Source: JASLDZ01 sp965199975
GTDB taxonomy: Bacteria; Pseudomonadota; Alphaproteobacteria; Caulobacterales; Caulobacteraceae
Length of the DNA: 64,000 nt
Direction of reading: 5' to 3'
NCBI GenBank assembly: GCA_965199975.1
Contig: OZ241340.1
Span: 2,852,001 to 2,916,000 of the forward strand
Numbering within the stretch: the first letter of the stretch is position 1; the number at the start of each line of letters is the position of its first letter. Below the pieces are notes generated by a model. The model was not told the DNA's origin. It made no database searches and saw only the letters and a program-made list of their open reading frames with translations. Below, one piece after another: positions 46,051 to 54,440 of this stretch. A program made the position numbers and the translations under genes.

Positions 46051-46497
46051 ATGCGCGCCCGCCGATCCATCTTCTCCGCCCTGGCGGGCGTCGCGGCCCT
46101 GCTCGCCGCCGCGCCGGCGGACGCCCAGCCGGGCGCCCCGCTGACCGTCGTGGTCACCAACGTGCGCCGCGCCGTGGGCCACGTGCGACTGGAAGTGTGC
46201 ACCAAGGCGGAGTTCCTCAAAGCCTGCGTGCAGAGCGGCGCCGCGCCGGCGCTGGTGGGCGTCACGACGGTGGTGGTGCCCGGCCTGCCCGCCGGTCGCT
46301 ACGCCATCCAGGCCTACTCCGACGAGAACGACAACCACGAGGTCGACCAGAACTTCATCGGCATCCCCAAGGAAGGCGTCGGCTTCTCCAACGACGCGCC
46401 CTTCGGCCTGGGCCCGCCCAAGTTCAAGCGCGCCGCCTTCATGCACGGCGACGACGCCCAGACCCTCACGCTGAAACTGCGATACCTGCCGGGCTGA
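46051..46497 (+). CDS. DUF2141 secreted protein
   Basis: 148 residues with a signal peptide (MRARRSIFSALAGVAALLAAAPADA). The body has the DUF2141 pattern: LTVVVTNVRRAVGHVRLEVC, VPGLPAGRYAIQAYSDENDNHEVDQNFIGIPKEGVGFSND and APFGLGPPKFKRAAF. The family consists of periplasmic beta-sandwich proteins without a known role. It lies directly before hpnN on the same strand (6 bases), so it probably shares its transcript. Confidence 0.88.
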   Translation: MRARRSIFSALAGVAALLAAAPADAQPGAPLTVVVTNVRRAVGHVRLEVCTKAEFLKACVQSGAAPALVGVTTVVVPGLPAGRYAIQAYSDENDNHEVDQNFIGIPKEGVGFSNDAPFGLGPPKFKRAAFMHGDDAQTLTLKLRYLPG

Positions 46498-46503
46498 CGT
46501 GGC

Positions 46504-49170
46504 GTGGGCCGCAAGGCTCCGCTACCACCTGCCCGCGAGAGAACCCGAACCTTGCTGTCCGACCTGATCACCCGGCTCGTCGCCCTGAGCTGCCGCCGCC
46601 CCTGGGCGGTGGCGCTGATCGCGCTCGCCGCCGTGGCGGGCGCGCTGGCCTTCACGATCACGCACTTCCGCATGGACACTGATACGGCCAAGCTGATCGC
46701 CTCGTCGGTGCACTGGCGCCAGGACGAGATCGCCGTGTCCAAGGCCTTCCCGCAGAACGACGACCTGATCGTGGCGGTGATCGACGGCCAGACCCCCGAG
46801 CTGGCCGAACTGGGCGCCGCCAAGCTGAGCGCACGCCTGCAGCAGGAGACCAAGGCCTTCGAGACGGTGCGCCGCCCCGACGGCGGGCCGTTCTTCGCGC
46901 GCGAAGGCCTGCTGTTCCAGTCGCTGCCGCAGGTGCGCGACACCACCGCCCAGCTGATCCAGGCGCAGCCCTTCCTGGGGCCGCTCGCCGCCGACCCATC
47001 GCTGCGCGGCGTGGCGCAGACACTGACCACGCTGTCGCAGGGGGTGAGCTCGGGCGACGCCAAGCTGGCCGACGTGGACGCGCCCGTGAAGGGCCTGGCC
47101 GACGCCTTCGAGGGCGTGCTGGCGCGGCGCCCCACCTTCTTCTCCTGGCAGGCGCTGGTGGCGCAGGGTGGCGCGAAGGGAGGCCTCACCGCGCCAACCC
47201 GCCGCTTCGTGCTGGTCAAGCCGCGGCTCGACTACGCCGCCCTCCAGCCGGGCGCCGAAGGCTCGGGCCTGATCCGCACCGCCGCCCGCGAGCTGGGGCT
47301 AGACGCCGCGCACGGCATCCGCGTGCGCCTCACCGGCTCGGTCCCCCTGTCAGACGAGGAGTTCGCCTCGCTGGCCGATCACGTGTGGGTGGTCACCGGC
47401 GTCATGCTGGGGGCGGTGCTGCTGATGCTGTGGCTGGCGGTGCGCTCGGCCAAGCTGGTGGCCGCCATCCTGATCACCACGCTGGCGGGGCTGGCGATCG
47501 CCACCGCCATGGGCACGCTCCTGGTTGGGGCCTTCAACCTGATCTCGGTGGCCTTCATCCCCCTGTTCGTGGGCCTCGGCGTGGACTTCGGCATCCAGCT
47601 CAGCGTGCGCTTCCGCGCCGAGCGGCTGGAGCACCCCAGGATCGCCCCGGCGCTTGAGCGCACCGGCCGTGCGCTCGGCGGCTCGCTGACGCTGGCGGCC
47701 GCGGCGGTGACGCTGGGGTTCCTCGCCTTCTTGCCCACCAACTACGTGGGCGTCTCCGAACTCGGCGTCATCGCCGGCGTGGGCATGGTGTTCGCGCTGC
47801 TCCTGGCGCTGACGCTGCTGCCGGCGCTGCTCGTGCTGTTCAGGCCGCGCGACCAGGGGCTGGAGGTCGGCTGGCGCCAGCTGAAGCCGGTGGACGACTA
47901 CCTGGTAAATCACCGCAAGACGGTGCTGTGGACCTTCGTGGCGGCCATGGTGGTGTCGGTGGCGCTGCTGCCGCTGGTGCGGTTCGACTTCAACCCCTTC
48001 CACCTGCGCAACCCGAACGGCGAGGCCATGTCCACCCTGGCCGACCTGTTCAAGGATCCACAGGAGAACCCCAACACCATCGACGTGCTGGCGCCCGACG
48101 TGCGGGCCGCCGACGCTCTGGCCACGCGCCTCGACGCCCTGCCCGAGGTGGCGCAGACCATCACCCTGACGAGCTTCACCCCCTCCGATCAGCCGGAGAA
48201 GCTGGCCGCCATCGCCGACGCCAACTCCCTGCTCGACTTCACCATCAATCCGCTGGAGACTTCCCGGCCGCCCACCGACCCCGAGGTGGTCGCCGCCCTG
48301 CGCATCGCCGCCTCCGCGCTGGGCGCAGCGGCGGGCGAGACGCCGGGTCCCGCGGCGGCGAATGCACGCCGGCTCGCAGGCGATCTCTCTCGCCTCGCCG
48401 CCGCCCCGCCCCAGATGCGCGCGCACGCCGCCGAGGTGGTGGTGACGCCTCTGGACGTGCTGCTCGACCAAGTGCGCGCTCTCCTTACGGCCGAGCCGGT
48501 CACGGTCGCCAGCCTGCCGCCCGACATCCGCGCCGACTGGCTCTCGACGACGACGGGTCAGGCGCGCATCCAGGTCTCGCCCAAGGGCGACGCCAACGAC
48601 AACGCCACGCTGGAGCGCTTCTCCCGCGCCGTGCTGAGGGTGGCGCCCGAGGCCTCCGGCGCGCCGATCTCGATCCAGGGAGCGGGCGCAACCATCGCCC
48701 AAGCCTTCGTCAAGGCCGGGGTACTGTCGCTGATCGCCATCACACTGCTGCTGTTCGCGGCCCTGCGCTCCATCAAGGAGGTGGCCTTCACCCTGGCGCC
48801 CATCGTGCTCTCGGTGTTCCTGACGCTGGGCACCTGTGTGACGATCGGCCAGCCGATCAACTTCGCCAACATCATCGCATTCCCCCTGCTAGTTGGGGTG
48901 GGGGTGGCCTTCCATATCTACTTCGTGATGGCTTGGCGCGGCGGTCAGGGAGAGCTCTTGCAGTCGAGCCTGGCGCGGGGCGTCTTGTTCAGCGCGCTCA
49001 CCACCGGCGCGGCCTTCGGCTCATTGATGCTGTCGAGCCATCCGGGCACCGCCAGCATGGGCAAGCTTCTAATGATCTCGCTGTTCTGGACGCTCGTGTG
49101 CGCGCTGATCTTTGAGCCCGCCCTCCTGGGGCCGCCGAACCGAGGCGATAATCCGGCCGCAGCGGGCTGA
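46504..49170 (+). CDS. hpnN: MMPL-family RND transporter, hopanoid-associated HpnN
   Basis: 888 residues. Two RND halves, each with a first helix, a large periplasmic domain and five further helices. The first half has ALIALAAVAGALAFTITHFRMDTD and SVAFIPLFVGLGVDFGIQLSVRFR; the second has FVAAMVVSVALLPLVRFDFNPFHLRNPNGE and LAPIVLSVFLTLGTCVTIGQPINFANIIAFPLLVGVGVAFHIYFVMAW. This pattern matches HpnN, which moves hopanoids to the outer membrane. The GTG at 46504 has no clear ribosome site; a TTG at 46552 (LLSDLITRLVAL) matches typical starts better. Other isoprenoid and hopanoid genes lie within 10 kb. The gene ends before a strong hairpin. Confidence 0.9.
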   Translation: MGRKAPLPPARERTRTLLSDLITRLVALSCRRPWAVALIALAAVAGALAFTITHFRMDTDTAKLIASSVHWRQDEIAVSKAFPQNDDLIVAVIDGQTPELAELGAAKLSARLQQETKAFETVRRPDGGPFFAREGLLFQSLPQVRDTTAQLIQAQPFLGPLAADPSLRGVAQTLTTLSQGVSSGDAKLADVDAPVKGLADAFEGVLARRPTFFSWQALVAQGGAKGGLTAPTRRFVLVKPRLDYAALQPGAEGSGLIRTAARELGLDAAHGIRVRLTGSVPLSDEEFASLADHVWVVTGVMLGAVLLMLWLAVRSAKLVAAILITTLAGLAIATAMGTLLVGAFNLISVAFIPLFVGLGVDFGIQLSVRFRAERLEHPRIAPALERTGRALGGSLTLAAAAVTLGFLAFLPTNYVGVSELGVIAGVGMVFALLLALTLLPALLVLFRPRDQGLEVGWRQLKPVDDYLVNHRKTVLWTFVAAMVVSVALLPLVRFDFNPFHLRNPNGEAMSTLADLFKDPQENPNTIDVLAPDVRAADALATRLDALPEVAQTITLTSFTPSDQPEKLAAIADANSLLDFTINPLETSRPPTDPEVVAALRIAASALGAAAGETPGPAAANARRLAGDLSRLAAAPPQMRAHAAEVVVTPLDVLLDQVRALLTAEPVTVASLPPDIRADWLSTTTGQARIQVSPKGDANDNATLERFSRAVLRVAPEASGAPISIQGAGATIAQAFVKAGVLSLIAITLLLFAALRSIKEVAFTLAPIVLSVFLTLGTCVTIGQPINFANIIAFPLLVGVGVAFHIYFVMAWRGGQGELLQSSLARGVLFSALTTGAAFGSLMLSSHPGTASMGKLLMISLFWTLVCALIFEPALLGPPNRGDNPAAAG

Positions 49171-49198
49171 AAGTGCGGCCTCGGCAGCCCCGTCGATG

Positions 49199-49232
49199 GA
49201 TTGCGGTGGCGGCATGCGCCGCCACCGCAATC
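49199..49232. terminator. Perfect 15-bp hairpin between convergent genes
   Basis: GATTGCGGTGGCGGC and GCCGCCACCGCAATC are exact complements around ATGC. It lies 28 bases after the hpnN stop and 4 bases before the stop of the opposing 50-residue gene. There is no T-run on either side. The stability and position fit a bidirectional terminator. Confidence 0.7.
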
Positions 49233-49235
49233 AGG

Positions 49236-49388
49236 TCATATGACGTGCATGAGCAGCAGGACGATGAGCACGATCACGAGGATGCCGCCGAGTCCGAAGC
49301 CGCCATAACGGCCATAGTTTCCGCCCCTGCCGCTGAAACCTCCGCCCAGCGCCAGGACGATCAGGACGATCAGTAGGATGGTGATCAT
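49236..49388 (-). CDS. Small membrane protein of DUF3309/Thivi_2564-like type (50 aa)
   Basis: 50 residues: ITILLIVLIVLALGGGF, a Gly/Arg/Tyr-rich loop (SGRGGNYGRYGGFGLGG) and ILVIVLIVLLLMHVI. Two membrane helices with a glycine-rich turn are the pattern of the DUF3309 and Thivi_2564 groups, which are of unknown function. GGGGAG lies six bases before the ATG. It lies downstream of no obvious partner, between the hpnN hairpin and the PRC-barrel gene. Confidence 0.8.
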   Translation of the reverse strand: MITILLIVLIVLALGGGFSGRGGNYGRYGGFGLGGILVIVLIVLLLMHVI

Positions 49389-49473
49389 GTCGAGCTCCCC
49401 TCGTCGCGCGGGAGACGCCCCTGCGCGCCCGCTGCGATCATCGCACTAACCTTGGCCTTAAAAAGACGTTCCG

Positions 49474-49869
49474 TCAGCGCGCCGGGTCCGCCGGGCGCAC
49501 CGCGATGTCGGCGAAATAGCGTCTCACCGAATCGCTCCAGCCATACTGCTTGCCGCTCAGCTGGTCGCGGTCATAGGCGGGAGCCGCTTCGAGATCCTTC
49601 TTCGTGAAGGCGCCGACGTAGCCTTCGGGCTTGTGATTGAAGGTCAGCGCCGAAAACGGGATGGGGTGGAACTTGTCGCCAACGCCCAAAAAGCCGCCGG
49701 TGGCCGCGATCACGAACTCGACCCTGCCCGTCAGCTTGTCGACATAGGCCTCCTTGAGGGCACCGAGCTTGCCCCCGGCGCGATCCATCAGCACGAGGTC
49801 GGTGAGGTCGCTTAGGGGGATCAGCCGCGCATCGCCCAGCGGCATGGTCTCGGCAGGATGGTCGGTCAT
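49474..49869 (-). CDS. PRC-barrel domain protein
   Basis: 131 residues. The PRC-barrel pattern is ARLIPLSDLTDLVLMDRAGGKLGALKEAYVDKLTGRVEFVIAATGGFLGVGDKFHPIPFSALTF. The C-terminal 35 residues are charged and helical. PRC-barrel proteins often bind RNA-processing or photosynthetic factors, or are stress-related; no specific role is evident. It follows the hpnM-like gene on the same strand after 62 bases. Confidence 0.88.
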   Translation of the reverse strand: MTDHPAETMPLGDARLIPLSDLTDLVLMDRAGGKLGALKEAYVDKLTGRVEFVIAATGGFLGVGDKFHPIPFSALTFNHKPEGYVGAFTKKDLEAAPAYDRDQLSGKQYGWSDSVRRYFADIAVRPADPAR

Positions 49870-49931
49870 GGCGCGTACGGCTCCGCTTGGGTCGCTACGG
49901 AAATGCCGCCGGCAGGCCGCCCGTTCCGCGC

Positions 49932-50540
49932 TCAGCCCTTCAGCAGCGTCTCGGTCTTGTCGTTGAGCTTCTTCACCAGCGCCGGGGCCCCGCCGCTGTC
50001 CAGCGTGGACTGGAAGTCCGAACGCTGCGACGCCAATTGGCTGATGGCGCCGTTGTAGAACACGTCGACGATCTTCCACTTGGCACCCGCCTGGCGCATC
50101 CGCCAGGTGAAGCTGGTGGGCGAGCCTGACTTGGCGATCAGCTGGCTCTTGACCAGCTTGTCGACGCCGCGCGTCTGCACCGAGGGATCCACGACGAAGC
50201 GCTCGCCGTCGAAGCTGTCGAAATTCTTGGCGAAGCTGGCGGCGGTGAAGCGACCAAAGGCGGTGACCAGCTGCTGCTGCTCGGCGGCGGAGATGGCCGT
50301 CCACTTCGGTCCAACCGCCACGCGCGTCATGGTGGCGAAGTCGAAAGCCTGATCCGCGGCAGGCAGTATGCGCGTGAAACGGCCCTGCGCGCCCGCGGCG
50401 TGTCCGCTCTTCATGGCTGAAAGCAAGGCCACGTCGAAGCGGTCGACCGTCTGCGCGCCGGGGTCCGAGGCCTGGGCGTGCGCCGTGAGGGGCGCAACGA
50501 TGGCGAGAACAAAGGCGGCGGCTAGGGCGGGGCGGGTCAT
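49932..50540 (-). CDS. hpnM: MlaC/HpnM-family phospholipid-binding periplasmic protein
   Basis: About 202 residues with a signal peptide (MTRPALAAAFVLAIVAPLTAHAQA). The MlaC fold is visible: FTRILPAADQAFDFATMTRVAVGPKWTAISAAEQQQLVTAFGRFTAASFAKNFDSFDGERF, TSFTWRMRQAGAKWKIVDVFYNGAISQLASQRSDFQSTL. MlaC and HpnM (the hopanoid-cluster copy) share this pattern. I use hpnM because hpnN, hpnH, ispA, ispG and ispH are close; a mla transporter operon is not seen here. It would carry lipids across the periplasm. It ends in the direction of the PRC-barrel gene. Confidence 0.82.
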   Translation of the reverse strand: MTRPALAAAFVLAIVAPLTAHAQASDPGAQTVDRFDVALLSAMKSGHAAGAQGRFTRILPAADQAFDFATMTRVAVGPKWTAISAAEQQQLVTAFGRFTAASFAKNFDSFDGERFVVDPSVQTRGVDKLVKSQLIAKSGSPTSFTWRMRQAGAKWKIVDVFYNGAISQLASQRSDFQSTLDSGGAPALVKKLNDKTETLLKG

Positions 50541-50592
50541 GTCGCCACAAGCGCCGACGCGCCTGAACCGTTCCTGAAATGCGGCCGTAGGC

Positions 50593-51507
50593 TCACGTGC
50601 GTCGTCCCACCATGTGGAAGGCCAGCGCCTGCAAGGGGCGCGCCGCCGCGCCGTAGGGGGCCAACGCATCCGCTGCGTCCTGCGCCAGCCGCTCCACCTC
50701 GGCGCGGGCGCCGGCTACGCCCAGGTGGCTGACGTAGGTGGCCTTGCCGGCGTCGGCGTCCTTGCCCACGGCCTTGCCGGCCTCGGCGGCGTCGCCCGTT
50801 GCGTCGATCAGGTCGTCGGCCACCTGGAAGGCCAGGCCGAAGTCGCGGGCGAAAGCTGAGAAGCGCGCCTCGTCGTCGGCCGAGGCGCCGCCGAGGATCG
50901 GCCCGGCCAGGGCGGAGAAGCGGAACAGGGCGCCGGTCTTCATGCCCTGCAAGACGGCGATGTCGCGCACCGAAAAGCCGCTGTCGGGCGCCTGGATGTC
51001 CATCATCTGGCCGCCGACCATGCCGTCCACCCCCGAGGCGCGGGCGAGCTCGACCACCAGACGCGCGCGGATCGCGCCGTCTGCGTGGGCAAGAGGGTCG
51101 GCCATCAGCTCGAACGCCAGGCACTGCAGCGCGTCGCCCGCGAGGATGGCGGTGGCCTCGTCGAAGGCCTTGTGGGTGGTGGGGCGACCGCGGCGCAGGT
51201 CGTCGTCGTCCATGGCCGGCAGATCGTCGTGTACGAGGGAGTAGGTGTGCACGCATTCGATGGCGGCTGCAGTTCGAAGAGCCGCCTCGTCCGGCGCATC
51301 GAACAGGCGGGCGCCTTCGAGCACGAGAAATGGCCTCAGCCGCTTGCCGCCAGCGAAGATCGCGTAGCGCATCGCCTCCGCCACGCGGGCCCCGGGGCCG
51401 ACAGCATGTGGCAGGAGGCGCTCCAGCGCAGCGTCAGCCGCCGCCGCAGAGCGCGCCATGGCGGCGTTGAGGTCGAAGGCGGGGGGAGCGACGGTGGCGA
51501 AACTCAT
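50593..51507 (-). CDS. ispA: Farnesyl diphosphate synthase (polyprenyl synthetase)
   Basis: IspA condenses IPP with DMAPP and GPP to make farnesyl diphosphate, the precursor of hopanoids and ubiquinone. 304 residues. The first Asp-rich motif is LVHDDLPAMDDDDLRRGRPTTHKAF, the second LAFQVADDLIDATGD. GGKRLRPFLVLEGARLF and the GALFRFSALAGPILGG segment are also typical. It is a single-copy type gene with hpnM just downstream (52 bases), on the same strand. Confidence 0.95.
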   Translation of the reverse strand: MSFATVAPPAFDLNAAMARSAAAADAALERLLPHAVGPGARVAEAMRYAIFAGGKRLRPFLVLEGARLFDAPDEAALRTAAAIECVHTYSLVHDDLPAMDDDDLRRGRPTTHKAFDEATAILAGDALQCLAFELMADPLAHADGAIRARLVVELARASGVDGMVGGQMMDIQAPDSGFSVRDIAVLQGMKTGALFRFSALAGPILGGASADDEARFSAFARDFGLAFQVADDLIDATGDAAEAGKAVGKDADAGKATYVSHLGVAGARAEVERLAQDAADALAPYGAAARPLQALAFHMVGRRT

Positions 51508-51563
51508 GTCGCGGCGCTTCTAACCGCGCCCAAGCTCACGCGCCACCGTCGCCCCTCGGCGGA

Positions 51564-51881
51564 TCAGGCCCCGATCTTCTCGAGTTTCGCGCCGACAGTC
51601 TTGAGCTTCTCGGCTGCGGCGCCTTCGGCATGCGAGGCGCTGCGGGTGGTTTCGCCGCCCAGCTTGGCGACCAGTGTCTTGATGGCGGCGGTGTCCGGCG
51701 TGTCGGCGTGGAGCGCCTTCTTCAGCGCGCCGAGGTCATGAACCAAGGTCTTGGCGCCGTGGAATTCGGCGTCCTTCAGTTGGTCTTCCCAATATTCGAT
51801 CTGCTTGATCGCGGCGTCCGGTTTGACGTCCTTGAAACCGGCGTCGATCTGGTGCTCGAGCGTGGTGAAACGTGCAGGCAT
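51564..51881 (-). CDS. Small helical protein of unknown function
   Basis: 105 residues, nearly all predicted helical, with no signal peptide or membrane segment: FTTLEHQIDAGFKDVKPDAAIKQIEYWEDQLKDAEF and TLVHDLGALKKALHADTPDTAAIKTLVAKLG. I do not recognise the family. It lies between ispG and ispA on the same strand, 92 bases from ispG's stop and 56 from ispA's start. It lacks any obvious isoprenoid link. Confidence 0.7.
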   Translation of the reverse strand: MPARFTTLEHQIDAGFKDVKPDAAIKQIEYWEDQLKDAEFHGAKTLVHDLGALKKALHADTPDTAAIKTLVAKLGGETTRSASHAEGAAAEKLKTVGAKLEKIGA

Positions 51882-51973
51882 GTGATTGATCTCCCTAGAG
51901 AAAGCTTGACCATGGCGGCGCGCCGTCTCCCTCGCTCAACCGGTCCCGGCGACGCCTGTTCCGATGCGCCGCT

Positions 51974-53161
51974 CTATTCTGCGGCCACGCTCGCCAGCGT
52001 GCGTTCGGAGGCCAACGGAGAGTGCTGCGCCGCCTCTGCCGCGGCCGCGGCGTCGAGCTCGGCGGCCTTCTTTTCGACCAGGCCGGCGATGTGCTCGACC
52101 ATGTCCACGTCGCCGAGCTTATGGTCGACCTTGCCGGCCAGGTAGACCATGCCGGTGCCCTTGCCCGAGCCGCCGCCGGTGAAGCCCACGTCGGTCATCA
52201 GCGCCTCGCCGGGGCCGTTGACCACGCAGCCGATGATCGAGAGCGACAAGGGCGTGGAGACGTGGGCCAGCCGCTCCTCCAGCCGCGCCACCGTGTCGAT
52301 GACGTTGAAGCCCTGACGCGCGCAGGAGGGGCAGGCGATGATGTTCACGCCGCGATGGCGCAGACCGAGCGACTTCAGGATGTCGAAGCCGACCTTGATC
52401 TCCTCCACGGGGTCCGCGGCCAGCGACACGCGGATGGTGTCGCCGATGCCGGCCCACAGCATGTTGCCCAGGCCGATCGCCGACTTGACGGTGCCCGAGC
52501 GCAGCGGGCCGGCCTCGGTGACGCCCAGGTGCAGGGGGCAGTCGATGGCCTCGGCAAGCTCGGTGTAGGCGGCGACCGTCAGGAAGGGGTCGCTGGCCTT
52601 CACGCTGATCTTGAACTCGTGGAAGTCGAGGTCGCGCAGGATGTCGGCGTGGAAGAGGGCGCTCTCGACCATGGCCGCCGGGCAGGGCTCGCCGTACTTC
52701 TCAAGGAGGTGGGTCTCGAGGCTGCCGGCGTTGACGCCGATGCGCATGCTGCAGCCATGGTCGCGGGCGGCCTGCACGACCTCCTTCACCCGGTCCTTGG
52801 AGCCGATGTTGCCGGGGTTGATGCGCAGGCACGCCGCCCCCGCCTCCGCCGCCTCGATGCCGCGCTTGTAGTGGAAGTGGATGTCGGCCACGAGCGGCAC
52901 GCTCACCGCCTTGGCGATGGTCTTGAAGGCCTCCGTCGCTTCCTTGTCGGGGCAAGAGACCCGCACGATGTCGGCGCCAGCCTCCTCCAGCTCGTGGATC
53001 TGGCGGATGGTGGCCTGCGCGTCGGAGGTGACCGTGTTGGTCATCGACTGCACGGTGATGGGCGCATCGCCCCCCACCTCCACCTTGCCGACGCGAATCT
53101 TGCGGCTCTTGCGGCGTTCGATCATCCGCCAGGGGCGGACCATACGGTGGTCGTCGAGCAT
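51974..53161 (-). CDS. ispG: 4-hydroxy-3-methylbut-2-enyl diphosphate synthase (IspG)
   Basis: IspG makes HMBPP, the penultimate step of the MEP isoprenoid pathway, with a [4Fe-4S] cluster. 395 residues. The TIM-barrel part has APITVQSMTNTVTSDAQATIRQIHELEEAGADIVRVSCPD and LRINPGNIG. The cluster cysteines are in IACPSCARQGFNV and IIGCVVNGPGEA. The start is at 53161 with a second ATG close by (MVRPWRMIERR). It is divergent from ispH with a 260-base gap, so the last two MEP steps sit back to back. Confidence 0.96.
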   Translation of the reverse strand: MLDDHRMVRPWRMIERRKSRKIRVGKVEVGGDAPITVQSMTNTVTSDAQATIRQIHELEEAGADIVRVSCPDKEATEAFKTIAKAVSVPLVADIHFHYKRGIEAAEAGAACLRINPGNIGSKDRVKEVVQAARDHGCSMRIGVNAGSLETHLLEKYGEPCPAAMVESALFHADILRDLDFHEFKISVKASDPFLTVAAYTELAEAIDCPLHLGVTEAGPLRSGTVKSAIGLGNMLWAGIGDTIRVSLAADPVEEIKVGFDILKSLGLRHRGVNIIACPSCARQGFNVIDTVARLEERLAHVSTPLSLSIIGCVVNGPGEALMTDVGFTGGGSGKGTGMVYLAGKVDHKLGDVDMVEHIAGLVEKKAAELDAAAAAEAAQHSPLASERTLASVAAE

Positions 53162-53297
53162 GGGGGGCGAGCGTGCGTGGCGGCCCGCGCGGCAGGCCCG
53201 TGTCGTCCCGGATATAGGCGCATGCGGCGGATGACGCCACGCGGCGAGGAGGCGCGGCGCGGCCTGTGGCGCTGGGGGCGCACCCTGGGGCTTAGAA

Positions 53298-53312
53298 AGC
53301 GTACTGTACCGT
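53298..53312. promoter_or_regulatory. Dyad resembling the pump operator, between ispG and ispH
   Basis: AGCGTACTGTACCGT contains the same CTGTAC core as the tetR/pump operator at 27538-27552. Aligned on one strand the two sites share 12 of 15 bases. It lies in the divergent ispG-ispH space, 110 bases before the ispH start. A shared regulator is possible, but only two sites were seen and none is tested. Confidence 0.35.
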
Positions 53313-53421
53313 TCGGGGTTTAAGTTCGCGCCGCGGAGCCCTATTGTTGCAGATCGGCGCGGATGAACGCCGCTTCGCTCCGCAAGGAGCAGGAGCGGTC
53401 CGCTCGGCGGGAGTCTCCTTC

Positions 53422-54399
53422 ATGCGGGTGGTGTTGGCGCAGCCTCGCGGGTTCTGCGCAGGCGTGGTGCGCGCCATCGAGATCGTGGAGCGCGCGATCG
53501 AGCGCTACGGCCGCCCCGTCTACGTGCGCCACGAGATCGTGCACAACCGCCACGTGGTCGAGAACCTCAAGGCCAAGGGCGCCATCTTTGTCGAGGAGCT
53601 GGACGAGGTGCCGACCGGCGCCATCACGGTGTTCTCAGCCCACGGCGTGGCCAAGAGCGTGGTTGCCGACGCCAAGGCGCGCCAACTGCCGATCCTGGAC
53701 GCCACCTGCCCGCTGGTCACCAAGGTGCACAACCAGGGCAAGCGCTACGCCTCGCGCGGCCGCACGCTGGTGCTCATCGGCCACGCCGGCCACCCCGAAG
53801 TGGAGGGCACCATGGGCCAGGTGGATGCGCCCATGCACCTAGTCGCGACCGAGGCTGACGTCGCCGCACTCGACATCGCCACCGACACTCCCATGGCCTA
53901 CGTGACCCAGACTACGCTCTCGGTGGATGATACACGCGGGGTGATCGAAGCGCTCAACGCCAAGTTCACCGACATCACCGGGCCCGACGTCAACGACATC
54001 TGCTACGCCACCCAGAATCGTCAGACCGCCGTGCGCGACGTGGCCAAGGTGGCCGACCTGATCCTGGTGGTGGGCGCCAAGAACAGCTCAAACTCCAACC
54101 GCCTGGTCGAGATCGGCCGCGAGATGGGGGTGGAGAGCCACCTGATCGCCGACGGTGGCGAGCTCGACCCGGCGTGGCTCTCGGGCGTGAACACCGTGGG
54201 CCTAACTGCCGGAGCCTCGGCTCCCGAGGAGCTGATCCTCTCGGTGATCGACGCCCTGCGCCGCCTAGGCCCGGTCGAGGTGACGCAAATGAACGGCATC
54301 GAGGAGCATATCGAGTTCCGCCTGCCTGCCGAGCTGCGCAGCCCGGTCGCTAACCCTTCCGTGGGCGTCAAGCCCGCTCAGCCGGAACCCGTCGCGTAG
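53422..54399 (+). CDS. ispH: 4-hydroxy-3-methylbut-2-enyl diphosphate reductase (IspH)
   Basis: IspH reduces HMBPP to IPP and DMAPP, ending the MEP pathway. 325 residues from the ATG at 53422 (MRVVLAQPRGFCAGVVRAIEIVERA), with GGGAG upstream. The first cluster cysteine is Cys12; further ones are in DATCPLVTKVH and DICYATQNRQ. HNRHVVENL and NSSNSNRLVEIG are also typical. The open frame extends further upstream to 53344 without family pattern. It lies 41 bases before hpnH on the same strand. Confidence 0.96.
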   Translation: MRVVLAQPRGFCAGVVRAIEIVERAIERYGRPVYVRHEIVHNRHVVENLKAKGAIFVEELDEVPTGAITVFSAHGVAKSVVADAKARQLPILDATCPLVTKVHNQGKRYASRGRTLVLIGHAGHPEVEGTMGQVDAPMHLVATEADVAALDIATDTPMAYVTQTTLSVDDTRGVIEALNAKFTDITGPDVNDICYATQNRQTAVRDVAKVADLILVVGAKNSSNSNRLVEIGREMGVESHLIADGGELDPAWLSGVNTVGLTAGASAPEELILSVIDALRRLGPVEVTQMNGIEEHIEFRLPAELRSPVANPSVGVKPAQPEPVA

Positions 54400-54440
54400 C
54401 GCGACGCTCCGGACCCCAAGAACAGCTTCGAGGAGACTCC

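Noticed and set aside
44257..46446. Longer start for the S10 peptidase-like gene
   Set aside because: The open frame upstream of 45939 is antisense to the DUF2141 gene and would bury the signal peptide.
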